The notes beneath the pieces were generated by a model, which saw only the letters and a list, made by a program, of their open reading frames with translations, was not told the origin of the DNA and searched no databases. From Zoogloea sp021286885 (GTDB taxonomy: Bacteria > Pseudomonadota > Gammaproteobacteria > Burkholderiales > Rhodocyclaceae), in assembly GCF_041915215.1 (NCBI RefSeq), contig NZ_JAYSBV010000001.1: DNA of 64,000 nt; one strand, 5' to 3'. The position numbers were made by a program, and so were the translations under genes. Below, piece by piece: positions 1-10,200 of this stretch (position 1 is its first letter; every line of letters begins with the position of its first letter).

Positions 1-126
1 GCCAGCGGCCTGAGTGCCGCCGAACTGGCCCGCCTGCACAAGCTGCCGGAAGACTATCTGGCCGCGCTACTGGCCGAAGGCCTGCCCGCCGAAGAAAGCC
101 CCGCCGCCCAGGAGGCCGAGGCATGA
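1..126 (+). CDS. C-terminal end of an unidentified protein (partial)
   Basis: An open frame runs from the window edge to a TGA at 124-126, giving about 41 residues that are rich in Ala, Glu and Leu. The stop overlaps the ATG of the downstream ferredoxin gene by four bases (ATGA), so the two are probably co-transcribed and translationally coupled. Too little is left to name a family, and no motif is visible. Confidence 0.6.
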   Translation, partial: ASGLSAAELARLHKLPEDYLAALLAEGLPAEESPAAQEAEA

Positions 127-467
127 GCGAAGCCCCCATCAAGCCCAAGATCGGCAGCTATCACCGCCACCTGCTCATCTGCACCGGCCCCCGCTGCACC
201 CAGAACGGCGAGGCCCAGGCCCTGTTCGACAGCCTGGGCGCCAAGCTCAAGGCCGCCGGGCTGGATCAGGGCGAACTGCGGGTCAAGCGCACCCGGGTCG
301 CCTGCTTCGCCGCCTGCAAGGGCGGCCCGGTGATGTGCGTCCAGCCGGACGGCACCTGGTATTACAGGGTGGATGACGCCGCCATGAACCGCATCGTGGA
401 AGAACACCTGCGCGACGGCAAGCCCGTGGCCGAACATGTGTTCCATCAGGCAGGAGAAGAAGGCTGA
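123..467 (+). CDS. Thioredoxin-like [2Fe-2S] ferredoxin
   Basis: The 114-residue protein matches the short thioredoxin-fold [2Fe-2S] ferredoxin family, which carries out soluble cytoplasmic electron transfer. Near the N-terminus is LLICTGPRCTQNG (two Cys) and about 40 residues later CFAACKGGPVMC (three Cys); four of these would ligate the cluster. A conserved WYY segment and a C-terminal helix follow. The start overlaps the stop of the upstream gene, so it belongs to an operon that begins outside the window. A cobalamin riboswitch follows it. Its redox partner cannot be told from the sequence. Confidence 0.85.
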   Translation: MSEAPIKPKIGSYHRHLLICTGPRCTQNGEAQALFDSLGAKLKAAGLDQGELRVKRTRVACFAACKGGPVMCVQPDGTWYYRVDDAAMNRIVEEHLRDGKPVAEHVFHQAGEEG

Positions 468-559
468 GTTTCGGATTGCCTCCGCAACCCGCCACAGATT
501 CATCCAGAAAGATTCATTCAGAACAGCGCGTACCTGCTCCGGCAGGCACACCGCTTCAC

Positions 560-765
560 TGCGCCAGGTGCGCCGTGCTGACCACAGCAGCCGGCGTGAA
601 ACGGGAACGGGGTGGTGCGCTCAGCGCCAAGCCCCGGCTGCCCCCGCAACGGTAGGCAAGTGAGGCCGGATCACGGTGTCGCCCCCTCCCCGACACCCGC
701 CACTGGGCATCTGCCCGGGAAGGCGATCCGGCAAGTCTTGCAAGCCCGGAGACCGGCCTGGCGCA
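560..765 (+). promoter_or_regulatory. Cobalamin (B12) riboswitch
   Basis: The leader of the TonB receptor carries the conserved blocks of the cobalamin aptamer in order: GTGAAACGGGAAC near 596, GCTGCCCCCGCAACGGTA near 637, the B12-box region CGCCACTGG with GGGAAGGCG near 698-724, and AAGCCCGGAGACCGGCC near 741-757. In this family adenosylcobalamin binding lowers expression of the downstream gene. The aptamer ends about 70 bases before the receptor ATG, so control is probably at translation or by early termination; no clear terminator is visible. Confidence 0.9.
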
Positions 766-835
766 CCCCGGCACCCATCCAGGGTGCCCAACCCGCCGTC
801 TGCGGGACTGGCAGACGGCCTGCAAAGGCAGAACC

Positions 836-2974
836 ATGCATCACACACGCACCCGGGCCTCAGCCCTCCCGCGCCGTTTTCTGCGGCGCCCGCCCAATCT
901 GGCCGTGGCCCTGGCCATCCAGCTCATCGGCGTGATCGACGCCCACGGCGCCGGCCAACCCACCTTGCAAGAAGTGGTAGTCCACAGCAGCACCAGCCAG
1001 GATCTGCTGGGTGTGGCGGATACCGCCAGCGAAGGCACCGTCACCGCCGCCCAGCTCGCCCGCCGCCCCCTGCTGCGCCCCGCCGAGGCCCTCGAAACCG
1101 TGCCGGGGATGATCGTGACCCAGCACTCGGGCGATGGCAAAGCGAATCAGTATTTTCTGCGCGGCTTCAATCTGGACCATGGCAGCGACTTCGCCACCAG
1201 CGTGATGGGCATGCCCATCAACATGCGTACGCACGCCCACGGCCAGGGCTATATGGATCTGAACTTCCTGATCCCCGAGCTGATCCAGGGCATTGCCTAC
1301 CGCAAGGGCCCCTACGCCGCCGAAGACGGCGACTTTGCCACCACGGGCTCGGCCCGCATCGACTACAAGCGCAAGCTGCCCCACACCTTTGTGGATCTGA
1401 GCCTGGGCCAGCACAACTACCAGCGCCTGCTGGTGGCCGGTAGCACCCACTTGGACAACGACCTGAACATCCTCGCCGCCGGCGAGTTCATGGGCTACGA
1501 CGGCCCCTGGAGCCAACCCGAGAACCTGTCCAAGCGCAACGGCGTGCTACGCATCTCCCGGGGCACCGCCCAGGAAGGTTTTGCCCTCACCGCCATGAGC
1601 TACAGCGCCGACTGGACCGCCACCGAGCACGTACCGGAACGGGCCATCACCGCTGGCGAAATCGGCCGCTACGGCAGTCTCTACCCCAACGACGGAGGCC
1701 ACACCCGGCGCTCCAGCCTGTCGGGCGAATGGGCCACCCGCGACCAGTACAGCGCCACCCGGGCCCAGCTGTATTACGTGGATTACCAGCTCAATCTGTT
1801 CTCGTCCCCCTCCGGCTACATGAACGGCCTGGGCGGCGACCAACATGAACAGGCCGATGATCGCCACCTCCAGGGCGGCGAGCTGCGCCACACCCGTTAC
1901 TTCGGCCCGGAATGGCTGGACAGCGAACTGAGCGTCGGCCTGCAGGTGCGCCAGGATCACATCGCCAGCGTCGGCCTCTACCAAACCGAAAACCGCGCCC
2001 GCACCAGCACCGTGCGCGCCGACCGGGTGCGCGAAGACAGCACCGCCTTCTATCTGGAAACCCGCCAGCAGTGGCTGCCCTGGCTGCGCAGCACCGCCGC
2101 CCTGCGGCGCGACGAAATCAGCGCCCGGGTCACCCCTCTGGGCGGTGATTACAACGGGGAGAATGGCGGCAAGGTCAGCGCCGGCCAGACCAGCCCCAAG
2201 CTGGGCCTGGTCTTCGGCCCCTTCCAGCTGCTGGGCCAGACCGAGTTTTACGCCAACTGGGGGCATGGCTTCCACAGCAACGACGCCCGGGGCGCCACCA
2301 CCCGCATCAACCCCAACGACGGCAGCGCCACCACCCCGGTGCCCCTCATCGTAAAGGCCAAGGGCAGCGAAATCGGAATGCGCGCCGCCCCCCTGCCCGG
2401 CTGGAACACCAGCCTCAGCCTGTGGCAGATGGATCTGGCCTCCGAACTGGTCTTTGTCGGCGACGAAGGCATCACCGAACCCAAGGGCGCCTCCCGCCGC
2501 CACGGGCTGGAATGGGCCAACTACCTCACCCCCGCCCCGGGCGTGATCGTCGATGCCGACCTGGCCCTTTCCCATGCCCGCTTCAAGACCCCCACCGCAG
2601 ACGGCGACCGGGTACCCAACGCCATCCCCCTCACCGCCTCGCTGGGCGCCACCTACGACCCCGGCGGCCCCTGGAGCGGCGGCCTGCGCCTGCGCTACCT
2701 GGGCAGCTACGCCCTGGATGAAAGCGGCGACCACCGCTCCCATCCCTTCCTCACCAGCAACCTGAAGCTCGCCTATCGCTACGACAAGCGCACCCAATTC
2801 AGCCTGGACATCCTCAACCTCTTCAATCGCCACGCCAACGACATCGAATACTGGGGCAGCGCCTGCACCCGCCAGGAAAGCAGCTCAGGCACCTGTGGCA
2901 GCGGAATTGATGGACGGCTCGTGCACCCGCTGGAACCGCGCACGGTTCGGGTGGGGGTGAGGATGTATTTTTGA
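836..2974 (+). CDS. TonB-dependent outer-membrane receptor under B12 control
   Basis: The 712-residue protein starts with an Arg-rich signal peptide ending near AHGAG. A TonB-box-like segment (LQEVVVHS) follows, then a plug domain at about residues 60-170 (ETVPGMIV, FLRGFNLDHG). The rest is a long beta-barrel ending in the aromatic C-terminal residue typical of outer-membrane proteins (VGVRMYF). The cobalamin riboswitch in the leader suggests a role in uptake of cobalamin, cobalt or a related corrinoid. The sequence is not a close match to classical BtuB: the plug has the unusual stretch MRTHAHGQGYMDLNFLIPE. The substrate is therefore inferred from regulation only. Confidence 0.85.
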   Translation: MHHTRTRASALPRRFLRRPPNLAVALAIQLIGVIDAHGAGQPTLQEVVVHSSTSQDLLGVADTASEGTVTAAQLARRPLLRPAEALETVPGMIVTQHSGDGKANQYFLRGFNLDHGSDFATSVMGMPINMRTHAHGQGYMDLNFLIPELIQGIAYRKGPYAAEDGDFATTGSARIDYKRKLPHTFVDLSLGQHNYQRLLVAGSTHLDNDLNILAAGEFMGYDGPWSQPENLSKRNGVLRISRGTAQEGFALTAMSYSADWTATEHVPERAITAGEIGRYGSLYPNDGGHTRRSSLSGEWATRDQYSATRAQLYYVDYQLNLFSSPSGYMNGLGGDQHEQADDRHLQGGELRHTRYFGPEWLDSELSVGLQVRQDHIASVGLYQTENRARTSTVRADRVREDSTAFYLETRQQWLPWLRSTAALRRDEISARVTPLGGDYNGENGGKVSAGQTSPKLGLVFGPFQLLGQTEFYANWGHGFHSNDARGATTRINPNDGSATTPVPLIVKAKGSEIGMRAAPLPGWNTSLSLWQMDLASELVFVGDEGITEPKGASRRHGLEWANYLTPAPGVIVDADLALSHARFKTPTADGDRVPNAIPLTASLGATYDPGGPWSGGLRLRYLGSYALDESGDHRSHPFLTSNLKLAYRYDKRTQFSLDILNLFNRHANDIEYWGSACTRQESSSGTCGSGIDGRLVHPLEPRTVRVGVRMYF

Positions 2975-3057
2975 TGGGGTAATCGTCTGACAAGTCTGAC
3001 AATAATGGCGGAAAGGCCACAGCCAAAAACCTTTTCTCCAAAACATCAGCCTTACAA

Positions 3058-3106
3058 CACAACGCCCAGTCGGAACCACTCAGAAGTGGCCGGACTGGGC
3101 GTTGTG
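3058..3106. terminator. Long inverted repeat between convergent genes
   Basis: The arms CACAACGCCCAGTC and GACTGGGCGTTGTG are perfect 14-base complements around an interior that pairs partly (ACCACT/AGTGG). The repeat lies between the end of the TonB receptor and the end of the minus-strand repeat protein, where a bidirectional terminator would be expected. No good U-tract follows on either strand, so termination is plausible but not proven. Confidence 0.5.
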
Positions 3107-3168
3107 CGTTCCAGAAAGACAAAACACGCAGCACAACCCGCCCAAGGTACTGCAAGAGCAAGAGAACC

Positions 3169-4038
3169 TTATAGATGCTCGCACCACAGGATCATGTCAG
3201 TTCCCTTCACAAAGACAGTTCTAGAACTCACACCATGAAAATCAGCCACATTCCAGTCAACCTCCGTCCTGGTAGGCGGCACAGCCTCTCCAAACGGCCC
3301 GTGCTCCCGCCACAATTTCAGATCAGTTCCTTTGACCAAAACGGTGTTTATATCTAATGGCTGAAATTCAGAGACGTTGTAATCAACCTGAACCGAACCA
3401 CCATTGCCGGACCAGCACCAGAGCTTCAGATCAGAGCCGCGAATAAAGACTGTATTGGCGTTAAGCGCATGAAAATCTGCGACCGTCACATCAACCTTTA
3501 CCCGGCGCGCAGGATATTGATGGCCAAAGGGACCCTCTTCACGCCACAAAATACCTCCTGCATCACGTACAAAGATCGTGTCAGAATCCAAGGCCTGATA
3601 TTGGAAAACGTCCTGTTCGACACGCGTCCGCTCCCAATTGCCACCATTTTTCTCAAACGACCACAGATCACCCTTATATATCGCAAACACAAGATCGCGC
3701 GATACCGCCTGGATATTTCTAATCTCTGTGCGTCGTTCTGTGCTTTCAAAAACCAATTCACCATGATCAGTCAAATCCCCTGATTTAAAAATCAGATCAC
3801 GACCACCTTTCACTATAAACAACTCATTTTCAGTCAAAACAGAGTAATCAGTCACATTCCCCGAAACCAGTTCCCGACGAGGCGGAACCTGAACTCCAAA
3901 AGGCCCATGCTCACGCCACAGATTAAAGGAACCCAACACAAACACTGTATTTTCATTGACCGGAAAAAATGACGAAACATTCCAATCCACCTTCCCTCTA
4001 GACTTAAACCCATCTTTACCTTCAGCATGCTTGATCAT
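3169..4038 (-). CDS. Seven-repeat protein, probable beta-propeller
   Basis: The 289-residue product is almost entirely about seven tandem repeats of 36-45 residues. The shared pattern is VDWNVxxFxxVxxNTVFVxG, then LxLWREHGPFG, then PPRR. Repeats 1, 4 and 6 are the most alike, 2 and 3 are diverged, and the last stops after LWCEHL without its GPFG tail, as if the first blade completes it. Regular Val/Phe/Trp strands of this length suggest a beta-propeller, perhaps lectin-like; this is inference. There is no signal peptide. ATG at 4038 is chosen because AAGGA lies six bases upstream; a TTG two codons earlier sits too close to it. GC content is clearly lower than in the neighbours, suggesting acquisition by transfer. 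The family is not recognised with certainty. Confidence 0.7.
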   Translation of the reverse strand: MIKHAEGKDGFKSRGKVDWNVSSFFPVNENTVFVLGSFNLWREHGPFGVQVPPRRELVSGNVTDYSVLTENELFIVKGGRDLIFKSGDLTDHGELVFESTERRTEIRNIQAVSRDLVFAIYKGDLWSFEKNGGNWERTRVEQDVFQYQALDSDTIFVRDAGGILWREEGPFGHQYPARRVKVDVTVADFHALNANTVFIRGSDLKLWCWSGNGGSVQVDYNVSEFQPLDINTVLVKGTDLKLWREHGPFGEAVPPTRTEVDWNVADFHGVSSRTVFVKGTDMILWCEHL

Positions 4039-4181
4039 GACCAATCCTTTTTAAAAAACATAAACAACAACTCTGTACAAAATCATCCTCCAACAAAAAA
4101 TGAATTAAAATAATCCACAATCACTAGACAAAAATCGCCCAAGGCACACAATCATCAATTTAGGAATAAATCACAAGACCA

Positions 4182-4805
4182 ATGCAAAATTGTTCATTTC
4201 TCCTCGTGGATGACCACACCCTGTTCCGCACGGGGCTCAAGCTGGTGCTGCAAGACTGCATTGGTCTTACAAAAATTCACGAGGCAGGCTCCATCATGGA
4301 AGCCCTCGAAAAGCATGCAGGGCAGCGCTTTGATTTGATCCTGCTGGATGTGCAGCTGCCTGGTCTGAATGGGCTGGATGGGGCCAAGGTGTTGGTGGAA
4401 CACTTCCCGGATGCACGGATTCTGGTGGTATCGGGCAGTTCGGAGCAGGCGGGCATCCAGGCGGCGCGGGTGCCGGGGGTGAGCGGGTTTGTGGCCAAAT
4501 CGGCCCATCCGAGCGAGATTGAAGCGGCCATTCGCAATTGCCTGAATGGGGTGCGCCACTTTCCTGAGCAACCCACCCAGCTTGCGGGGGCAGACGGTAA
4601 ATCAAGCCTGACCCCGCGCCAGCGGGACGTGCTGGATCAGCTCGCCCTGGGGCATTCCAACAAGCTGATTGCCCGGGAGCTGGGCGTTGCCGAAAACACC
4701 GTACGGGTGCATGTGGCGGCAATTCTGGATTACCTGGGCGTGGATAACCGGCTGGAAGCAGTGCTGGAAGCCCAGCGTCTGGGGCTGGTGCGCAGCCCCT
4801 CATGA
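4182..4805 (+). CDS. NarL/LuxR-family response regulator
   Basis: This 207-residue regulator has an N-terminal receiver domain (acidic pair in LLVDDHTLFR, phospho-acceptor Asp at about residue 55 in LILLDVQLPG, Lys in GFVAKSAHP). A C-terminal LuxR-type helix-turn-helix follows (SLTPRQRDVLDQLALGHSNK, then IARELGVAENTVRVHV). Its stop overlaps the ATG of the hybrid kinase by four bases, so the kinase is the likely partner. The upstream 140 bases are very A+T-rich and should hold the promoter. The target genes are not evident. Confidence 0.92.
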   Translation: MQNCSFLLVDDHTLFRTGLKLVLQDCIGLTKIHEAGSIMEALEKHAGQRFDLILLDVQLPGLNGLDGAKVLVEHFPDARILVVSGSSEQAGIQAARVPGVSGFVAKSAHPSEIEAAIRNCLNGVRHFPEQPTQLAGADGKSSLTPRQRDVLDQLALGHSNKLIARELGVAENTVRVHVAAILDYLGVDNRLEAVLEAQRLGLVRSPS

Positions 4806-6577
4806 AAACCTGGCGTCTGCCCTGGCTCGGCTATGATGCGCCCGCCCTGCTGGCGGCCCAGATGGAGTTGATCGACCGGAGTTTTGGCACGGCCATGCTG
4901 GGCTGCTTTCTGGCATCGGCGTTTCTATCCCTCGGTTTGCAGCGCGCCCCCGGCAGCCTGCCCATCTGGCCCTGGAGCCTGGGCATGGGGATGCTGTGCG
5001 CCCTGGGGTATTTTGGGCGCCCATGGCTGGTGGAGCGCTGCACCCCCAAGGGCGCCCTGCGCTACGCCCAGGCCATGAGCATACAGCTGGGGGCCCTGGG
5101 CCTCCTGTGGGGTGCGGGCGGCTGCCTTTATATGGATCTGGCTGATCTGCCCACGGCCCTGAGCCTGCTCACGGTGATTGCCGGGATGTGTGCGGCGGCG
5201 CTTTCGGTGTTTTCCCCCTGCCTGCCGGTGGCGGTGCTGTATCTGGTAGGGGCCATCGTGCCGGTGTGGCTGAGCTTTCTAGTGGGCTCGGGCAGTGCCT
5301 ATCTGGCCCTGCATCTGGGGATTCCGCTGTTTTTGGTGGTGCTACTGCTGTTTGCCCACAACCATTATCGGGTGATTCGCCACTCCATCGAATTGCGCTT
5401 TGCCAACCTGGATCTGGTGGAGCGCCTGCAGGAGCAGCGCCAACGCGCCGAAGAAGCCGGGCGGGCCAAGATGGTGTTTCTGGCCTCGGCGAGCCACGAT
5501 TTGCGCCAGCCCCTGCATGCCCTCAATTTGTTTACCGTCACGCTGCGCCGCACGGCCCTGAGCGGGCGCCAGAGCGAGCTGCTGGGCCATATCGAAGCCT
5601 CCGCCGGGGCGGCCCGGGAGATGCTCAACGCGCTGCTGGATTTCTCCAAACTGGAGGCCGGCGTGGTGAAGCCCCGCCCGGTGGCCGTGCGGCTCCAAGC
5701 CCTGTTTCGCCGGCTGGAAGATGAATTTGCGCCCCAGGCCGACACCAAGGGTCTGATCTACCGCACCCGGGATACGTCCATCCTGGTCCAGACCGACCCC
5801 CAGCTGCTGGAGCTGATTCTGCGCAATTTCATCAGTAACGCAATCCGCTACACCGAAACCGGCGGCTTGCTGATTGATTGCCGCTGGCGGGGCACGCGGG
5901 CAGTGGTGGAAGTCTGGGATACCGGCATCGGGATTCCGGCCAGCCAGCACAAGGCCATCTTTCGGGAGTTTCACCAGCTGGGCAACCCGGAGCGGGATCG
6001 GCGCAAGGGGCTGGGCCTGGGGCTGGCGATTGTGGATGGGTTAGCCCAGGCCCTGGGGGTGAAGATCGAAGTGGCCTCGCGCCCGGGGCGGGGCTCGGTG
6101 TTCCGGGTGTGGCTGCCTCTGGCCCGGGCGCTACCGCCCCAGGCGACACCCCCGCTACCCATGGGCGCCCGATCACTGCCCCCCGGGCTGCCCGTGCTGG
6201 TGATCGACGATGATCCGGCCATTCTGCTCGCCATGGGCGAGTTGCTGCGGGGCTGGAGCCTCAACTGCGTGTGTTGCGAAACCGAGGAAGAAGCCCTCGC
6301 CCAGGTGGCACGCCAGACGCCCGCCCTGGTGATCGCCGATTACCGGCTGCGTAGCCACCGCACGGGCCAGCAGGCCCTGGATGCGATTCATCGCCAACTG
6401 GGAACAGTGCTGCCGGCCATCATCCTGACCGGCGACACGGCCCCCGACCGGCTGCGGGAAGCCCTCGCCAGCAGCGCGGTGCTAATGCACAAGCCGGTGG
6501 ATGTGGATCAACTCCACGCCACCATGCTGCAACTCCTGGCGCCAGACCCTGCGCTTAACCCGGCAGCACCAGCTTGA
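4802..6577 (+). CDS. Membrane hybrid histidine kinase with C-terminal receiver
   Basis: The 591-residue protein has about six N-terminal membrane helices (residues about 30-185) without a large periplasmic sensor. A coiled linker leads to a HisKA domain with the motif ASHDLRQPLHALNLF (His near residue 231). The HATPase domain has its N box near 340 (NFISNAIRYTE) and G boxes DTGIGIPA and GLGLGLAI. The receiver domain spans about 470-585 (Asp in LVIADYRL near 512). This architecture lets a phosphoryl group pass to the LuxR-type regulator encoded just upstream with a four-base overlap. The signal sensed is unknown; membrane-embedded sensing is inferred. Its 3' end overlaps the end of the convergent GFA-family gene. 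Confidence 0.92.
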   Translation: MKTWRLPWLGYDAPALLAAQMELIDRSFGTAMLGCFLASAFLSLGLQRAPGSLPIWPWSLGMGMLCALGYFGRPWLVERCTPKGALRYAQAMSIQLGALGLLWGAGGCLYMDLADLPTALSLLTVIAGMCAAALSVFSPCLPVAVLYLVGAIVPVWLSFLVGSGSAYLALHLGIPLFLVVLLLFAHNHYRVIRHSIELRFANLDLVERLQEQRQRAEEAGRAKMVFLASASHDLRQPLHALNLFTVTLRRTALSGRQSELLGHIEASAGAAREMLNALLDFSKLEAGVVKPRPVAVRLQALFRRLEDEFAPQADTKGLIYRTRDTSILVQTDPQLLELILRNFISNAIRYTETGGLLIDCRWRGTRAVVEVWDTGIGIPASQHKAIFREFHQLGNPERDRRKGLGLGLAIVDGLAQALGVKIEVASRPGRGSVFRVWLPLARALPPQATPPLPMGARSLPPGLPVLVIDDDPAILLAMGELLRGWSLNCVCCETEEEALAQVARQTPALVIADYRLRSHRTGQQALDAIHRQLGTVLPAIILTGDTAPDRLREALASSAVLMHKPVDVDQLHATMLQLLAPDPALNPAAPA

Positions 6578-7015
6578 GCAATTCTTCCAGGGGCGGTACC
6601 TCCGGGTGACGCTGGCCCTGGAGCGGGGCTGATCCCAGGGGGCGCTGGACGACAAACACAGATGGGCTGCCACACTGAGCCCCTCCCCTTCGTCCAGCAG
6701 CCCGGCGGGCACCCACATCATGGGCAGATCCCGCACCTGATTGGGCACCGGGGAGCCACAGGTGCGGCAGAAATCCGAGCGAAACCCGCTGTCCTTGACC
6801 CAGCTGCGCACCTTCTTCTCCCCCGCCAGCCAACGGAACTGCCCCAGGGGCACCAGGGCGGCCGTATTGCTGCTGCTTCCGCTCTGGCGCCGGCACAGGG
6901 AGCAATGGCATTGGTAGAGGCGCAGGTGGCGGGTGCGGACTTCAAACTTCACCTGACCACACAGGCACTGCCCCTGGAGGGGCGGAGGAACGTAGGCGGG
7001 AACAGACATGGGCAT
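6555..7015 (-). pseudogene. GFA-family (CENP-V fold) protein, frameshifted near the C-terminus
   Basis: From ATG at 7015 the frame reads a GFA-family zinc protein: CLCGQVKF, then CHCSLCRRQSG, then FCRTCGSPVPN, the usual paired Cys motifs of glutathione-dependent formaldehyde-activating-enzyme-like proteins. The frame stays typical through SSSAPWDQ (around 6630). After that the original frame reads into Arg/Trp-rich sequence and runs to 6482, inside the kinase gene. The alternative frame gives a sensible tail (QRHPEVPPLEELLKLVLPG) and stops at 6555. A one-base shift between about 6613 and 6632 is the simplest explanation, either a real lesion or a sequencing error. The natural substrate of this broad family is unknown. 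Confidence 0.7.
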
Positions 7016-7206
7016 CCGGATGCGTTGGGGTTGGGGCTGGGACCTGGGGCCCAAGGCTGCCCGCATTGCATCGCACAAAAGTGAACACGAGGCCCCAAGT
7101 ATAAGAAGCCCCAGGCCGGGCGCCTGCGGGCTGTGCCCGCCCCCAGGCCAAAAAGCTGCATAAATTTGCAATAAAACGCAACACGCCGCTTCTCCGGCGC
7201 TACCCA

Positions 7207-7248
7207 CAAAAAACCCGGGGCCGGAAGCATGTGCCTCCGGCCCCGGGT
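7207..7248 (-). terminator. Rho-independent terminator of purL
   Basis: On the minus strand a 13-base G+C-rich stem (ACCCGGGGCCGGA with its complement) is followed by a run of six T. It begins about 50 bases after the purL stop. Confidence 0.9.
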
Positions 7249-7296
7249 GGGTCTTGCGGGGTGGGTGATCAAGCGTGGGCGATCACCCCAGGGGCC

Positions 7297-10200
7297 TTAG
7301 CCCACCCACTTGCGGGCGTTGCGGAACATGCGCAGCCACGGGGAGTCTTCGCCCAGAATATTGCTGGGGTACCAGCTCATCTGGACGCTGCGGGCGGTAC
7401 GTTCCGGGTGGGGCATCATGATGGTAAAGCGGCCATCGGCGGTGGTGAGGCCGGTGATGCCTTCGGGCGAGCCGTTGGGGTTGAAGGGGTAGCTGCTGGC
7501 CACGGCGCCGTGGTTATCCACATAGCGCAGGGCCACTGCAGCGGCGCTCTGGTCGGCCGGGTTGGCGAACACGGCACGGCCTTCCCCGTGGGACACCACG
7601 ATGGGCATCTTGCTGCCGGCCATGCCAGCAAACAGGATGGAGGGGCTTTCCTGCACTTCCACCATCACGAAGCGGGCTTCGAACTGCTCGCTGCGGTTGC
7701 GTTGGAAACGGGGCCAGGCTTCGGCGCCGGGGATGATCTCGGCCAGGTTGGACATCATCTGGCAGCCGTTGCACACGCCCAGGGCGAAGGTGTCGGTGCG
7801 CTGGAAGAAGTCGGCAAACTGGCTGCGCAGATCGGCGTTGAACAGGATGGACTTGGCCCAACCCTGACCGGCGCCCAGCACGTCACCGTAAGAGAAGCCA
7901 CCGCAGGCGGCCAGACCCTTGAAGCCTTCCAGCACGATGCGGCCGCTCTGGAGGTCGGACATGTGCACATCCACCGGCTCGAAACCGGCGCGGGCAAAGG
8001 CTGCTGCCATTTCGGCCTGGGAGTTCACGCCCTGCTCGCGCAGGATGGCCACCCGGGGACGGGCGCCGGTGGCGATGAAGGGCGCGGCGATGTCTTCGGC
8101 AGCGTCAAAGCTGAGGGCCACCGACAGACCCGGGTTGGTGGTGTCGGCCAGGGCCTCGAACTCTTCCCGGGCGCAATCGGCGTCGTCCCGCAGGCGGGCG
8201 ATCTGGTAGCTGGTTTCAGACCAGACCTGGAGCAGCTCGGCGCGGGGGGCGCTGAACACCAGCTTGGCGTTGCGCCAGAAGCGCAGCTCGTCCCGGTCGT
8301 TGGGCTCGCCCACAAAGTGGTAAGACAGGCCGGCGGCGCGCAGGGCTTCGGTGAGGCGGCTGCGATCCTGGCGGCGGATCTGGACCACGGCACCCAGTTC
8401 TTCGGCAAACAGGGCCTTGAACAGCATGTCGTTGAAGCGGCCCTTGAGGGAATCGGGGCGCTTGTCGAGGCCGTCCACGTCGTTCATGAACTGATCGTAG
8501 GCGACGGTATCGAGCATCACCGAGATGCCGCACTTGGAGGCGAAGGCCATTTCGGTGAGGGTGGCGAACAGGCCACCGTCGGCCCGGTCGTGGTAGGCCA
8601 GGATCAGGTCATCCTTGCGCCATTGCTGGATCAGCTCGAAGAAGGTCTTGAGCTGGGCCGGATCCACATCCGGGGCGTGCTCGGCCACGGAGTTGTAGGC
8701 CTGGGCCAGCACGGAGCCGCCAAGACGGTTCTGGTTGTTGCCCAGATCCACCAGCAGCAGTTCGGTTTCGACCCCTTCGGGGAACTGGAGCTGGGGGGTC
8801 AGGGTGCGGCGCACGTCCTCAACCGGGGCAAAGGCGGTGACGATCAGGGACAGGGGGGACACCACCTGCTTGTCTTCACCCGCATCATTCCAGGCGGTGC
8901 GCATGGAGAGCGAATCCTTGCCCACCGGGATGGAAATGCCGGCGCTCTGGCAGAACTGGGACACGGCCTCGACGGTCTTGAACAGCTTCACGTCTTCGCC
9001 CCGGTGGCCGGCGGCGGCCATCCAGTTGGCGGAGAGCTTCACATCGCCCAGGCTGCGGATGTCGGCGGCGGCGATGTTGGTGATGGACTCGCCAATCGCC
9101 ATGCGGCCAGAGGCCGGGGCGTCCAGGGTCGCCACCGGAGTGCGCTCGCCCATGGCGAAGGCTTCACCCTGGTAGCCGTGGAAGCTCATGGTGGTGACGG
9201 CCACGTCGGCCACCGGAATCTGCCAGGGGCCAACCATCTGGTCGCGGGCGGTCATGCCCCCCACGGAGCGGTCGCCGATGGTGATCAGGAAGTTCTTGCT
9301 GGCCACGGCGGGCATGCGCAGCACGCGGCGGCAGGCGTCATCCAGATCCAGGTCGGTCACGTCGAAGGGCGGCACGAACACCTGGCGGCTGGACACGTTG
9401 CGGGTCATCTTGGGCGGCTTGCCCAGCAGCACCTGCATTTCCATGTCGACCGGCTTGTTGTCGAAATGGCGGTCGGACACGACCAGGTGGCCATCGGCAG
9501 AAGCGGTGCCCACCACGGCGAAGGGGCAGCGCTCGCGTTCGCAGAAGGCCTTGAAGGTTTCGAGGCTTTCCGGGGCGATGGCGAGAACGTAGCGCTCCTG
9601 GGATTCGTTGGACCAGATTTCACGCGGGCTCATGCCCGGCTCTTCGATGTGCACTTCGCGCAGTTCGAAGCGGGCGCCCAAGCTGGCGGAATCGGCCAGT
9701 TCGGGGAAGGCGTTGGACAGGCCGCCCGCACCCACGTCGTGAATCGACAGGATGGGGTTGGCCGCGCCCAGCTGCCAGCAGGCGTCGATGACTTCCTGGC
9801 AGCGGCGCTGGATTTCGGGGTTGCCGCGCTGCACGGAGGCGAAGTCCAGGTCGGCGGTGTTGGTGCCGGTGGCCATGGAAGAAGCGGCACCGCCGCCCAG
9901 GCCGATCAGCATGCCGGGGCCGCCCAGCTGGATCAGCAGGGTGCCGGGGCCAAACTGGATCTTGAAGGACTGCTCGGCCTGGATGGTGCCCAGACCGCCG
10001 GCAATCATGATGGGCTTGTGGTAGCCGCGCACTTCGTCCTGCACGCTTTGCTGGAAGGTGCGGAAATAGCCGGTCAGGTTGGGACGGCCAAATTCATTGT
10101 TGAACGCAGCGCCACCCAGGGGGCCTTCGATCATGATGTCGAGGGGCGAGGCGATGCGCTCGGGCTTGCCGTAGGGGGTTTCCCAGGGCTGCACGAAACC

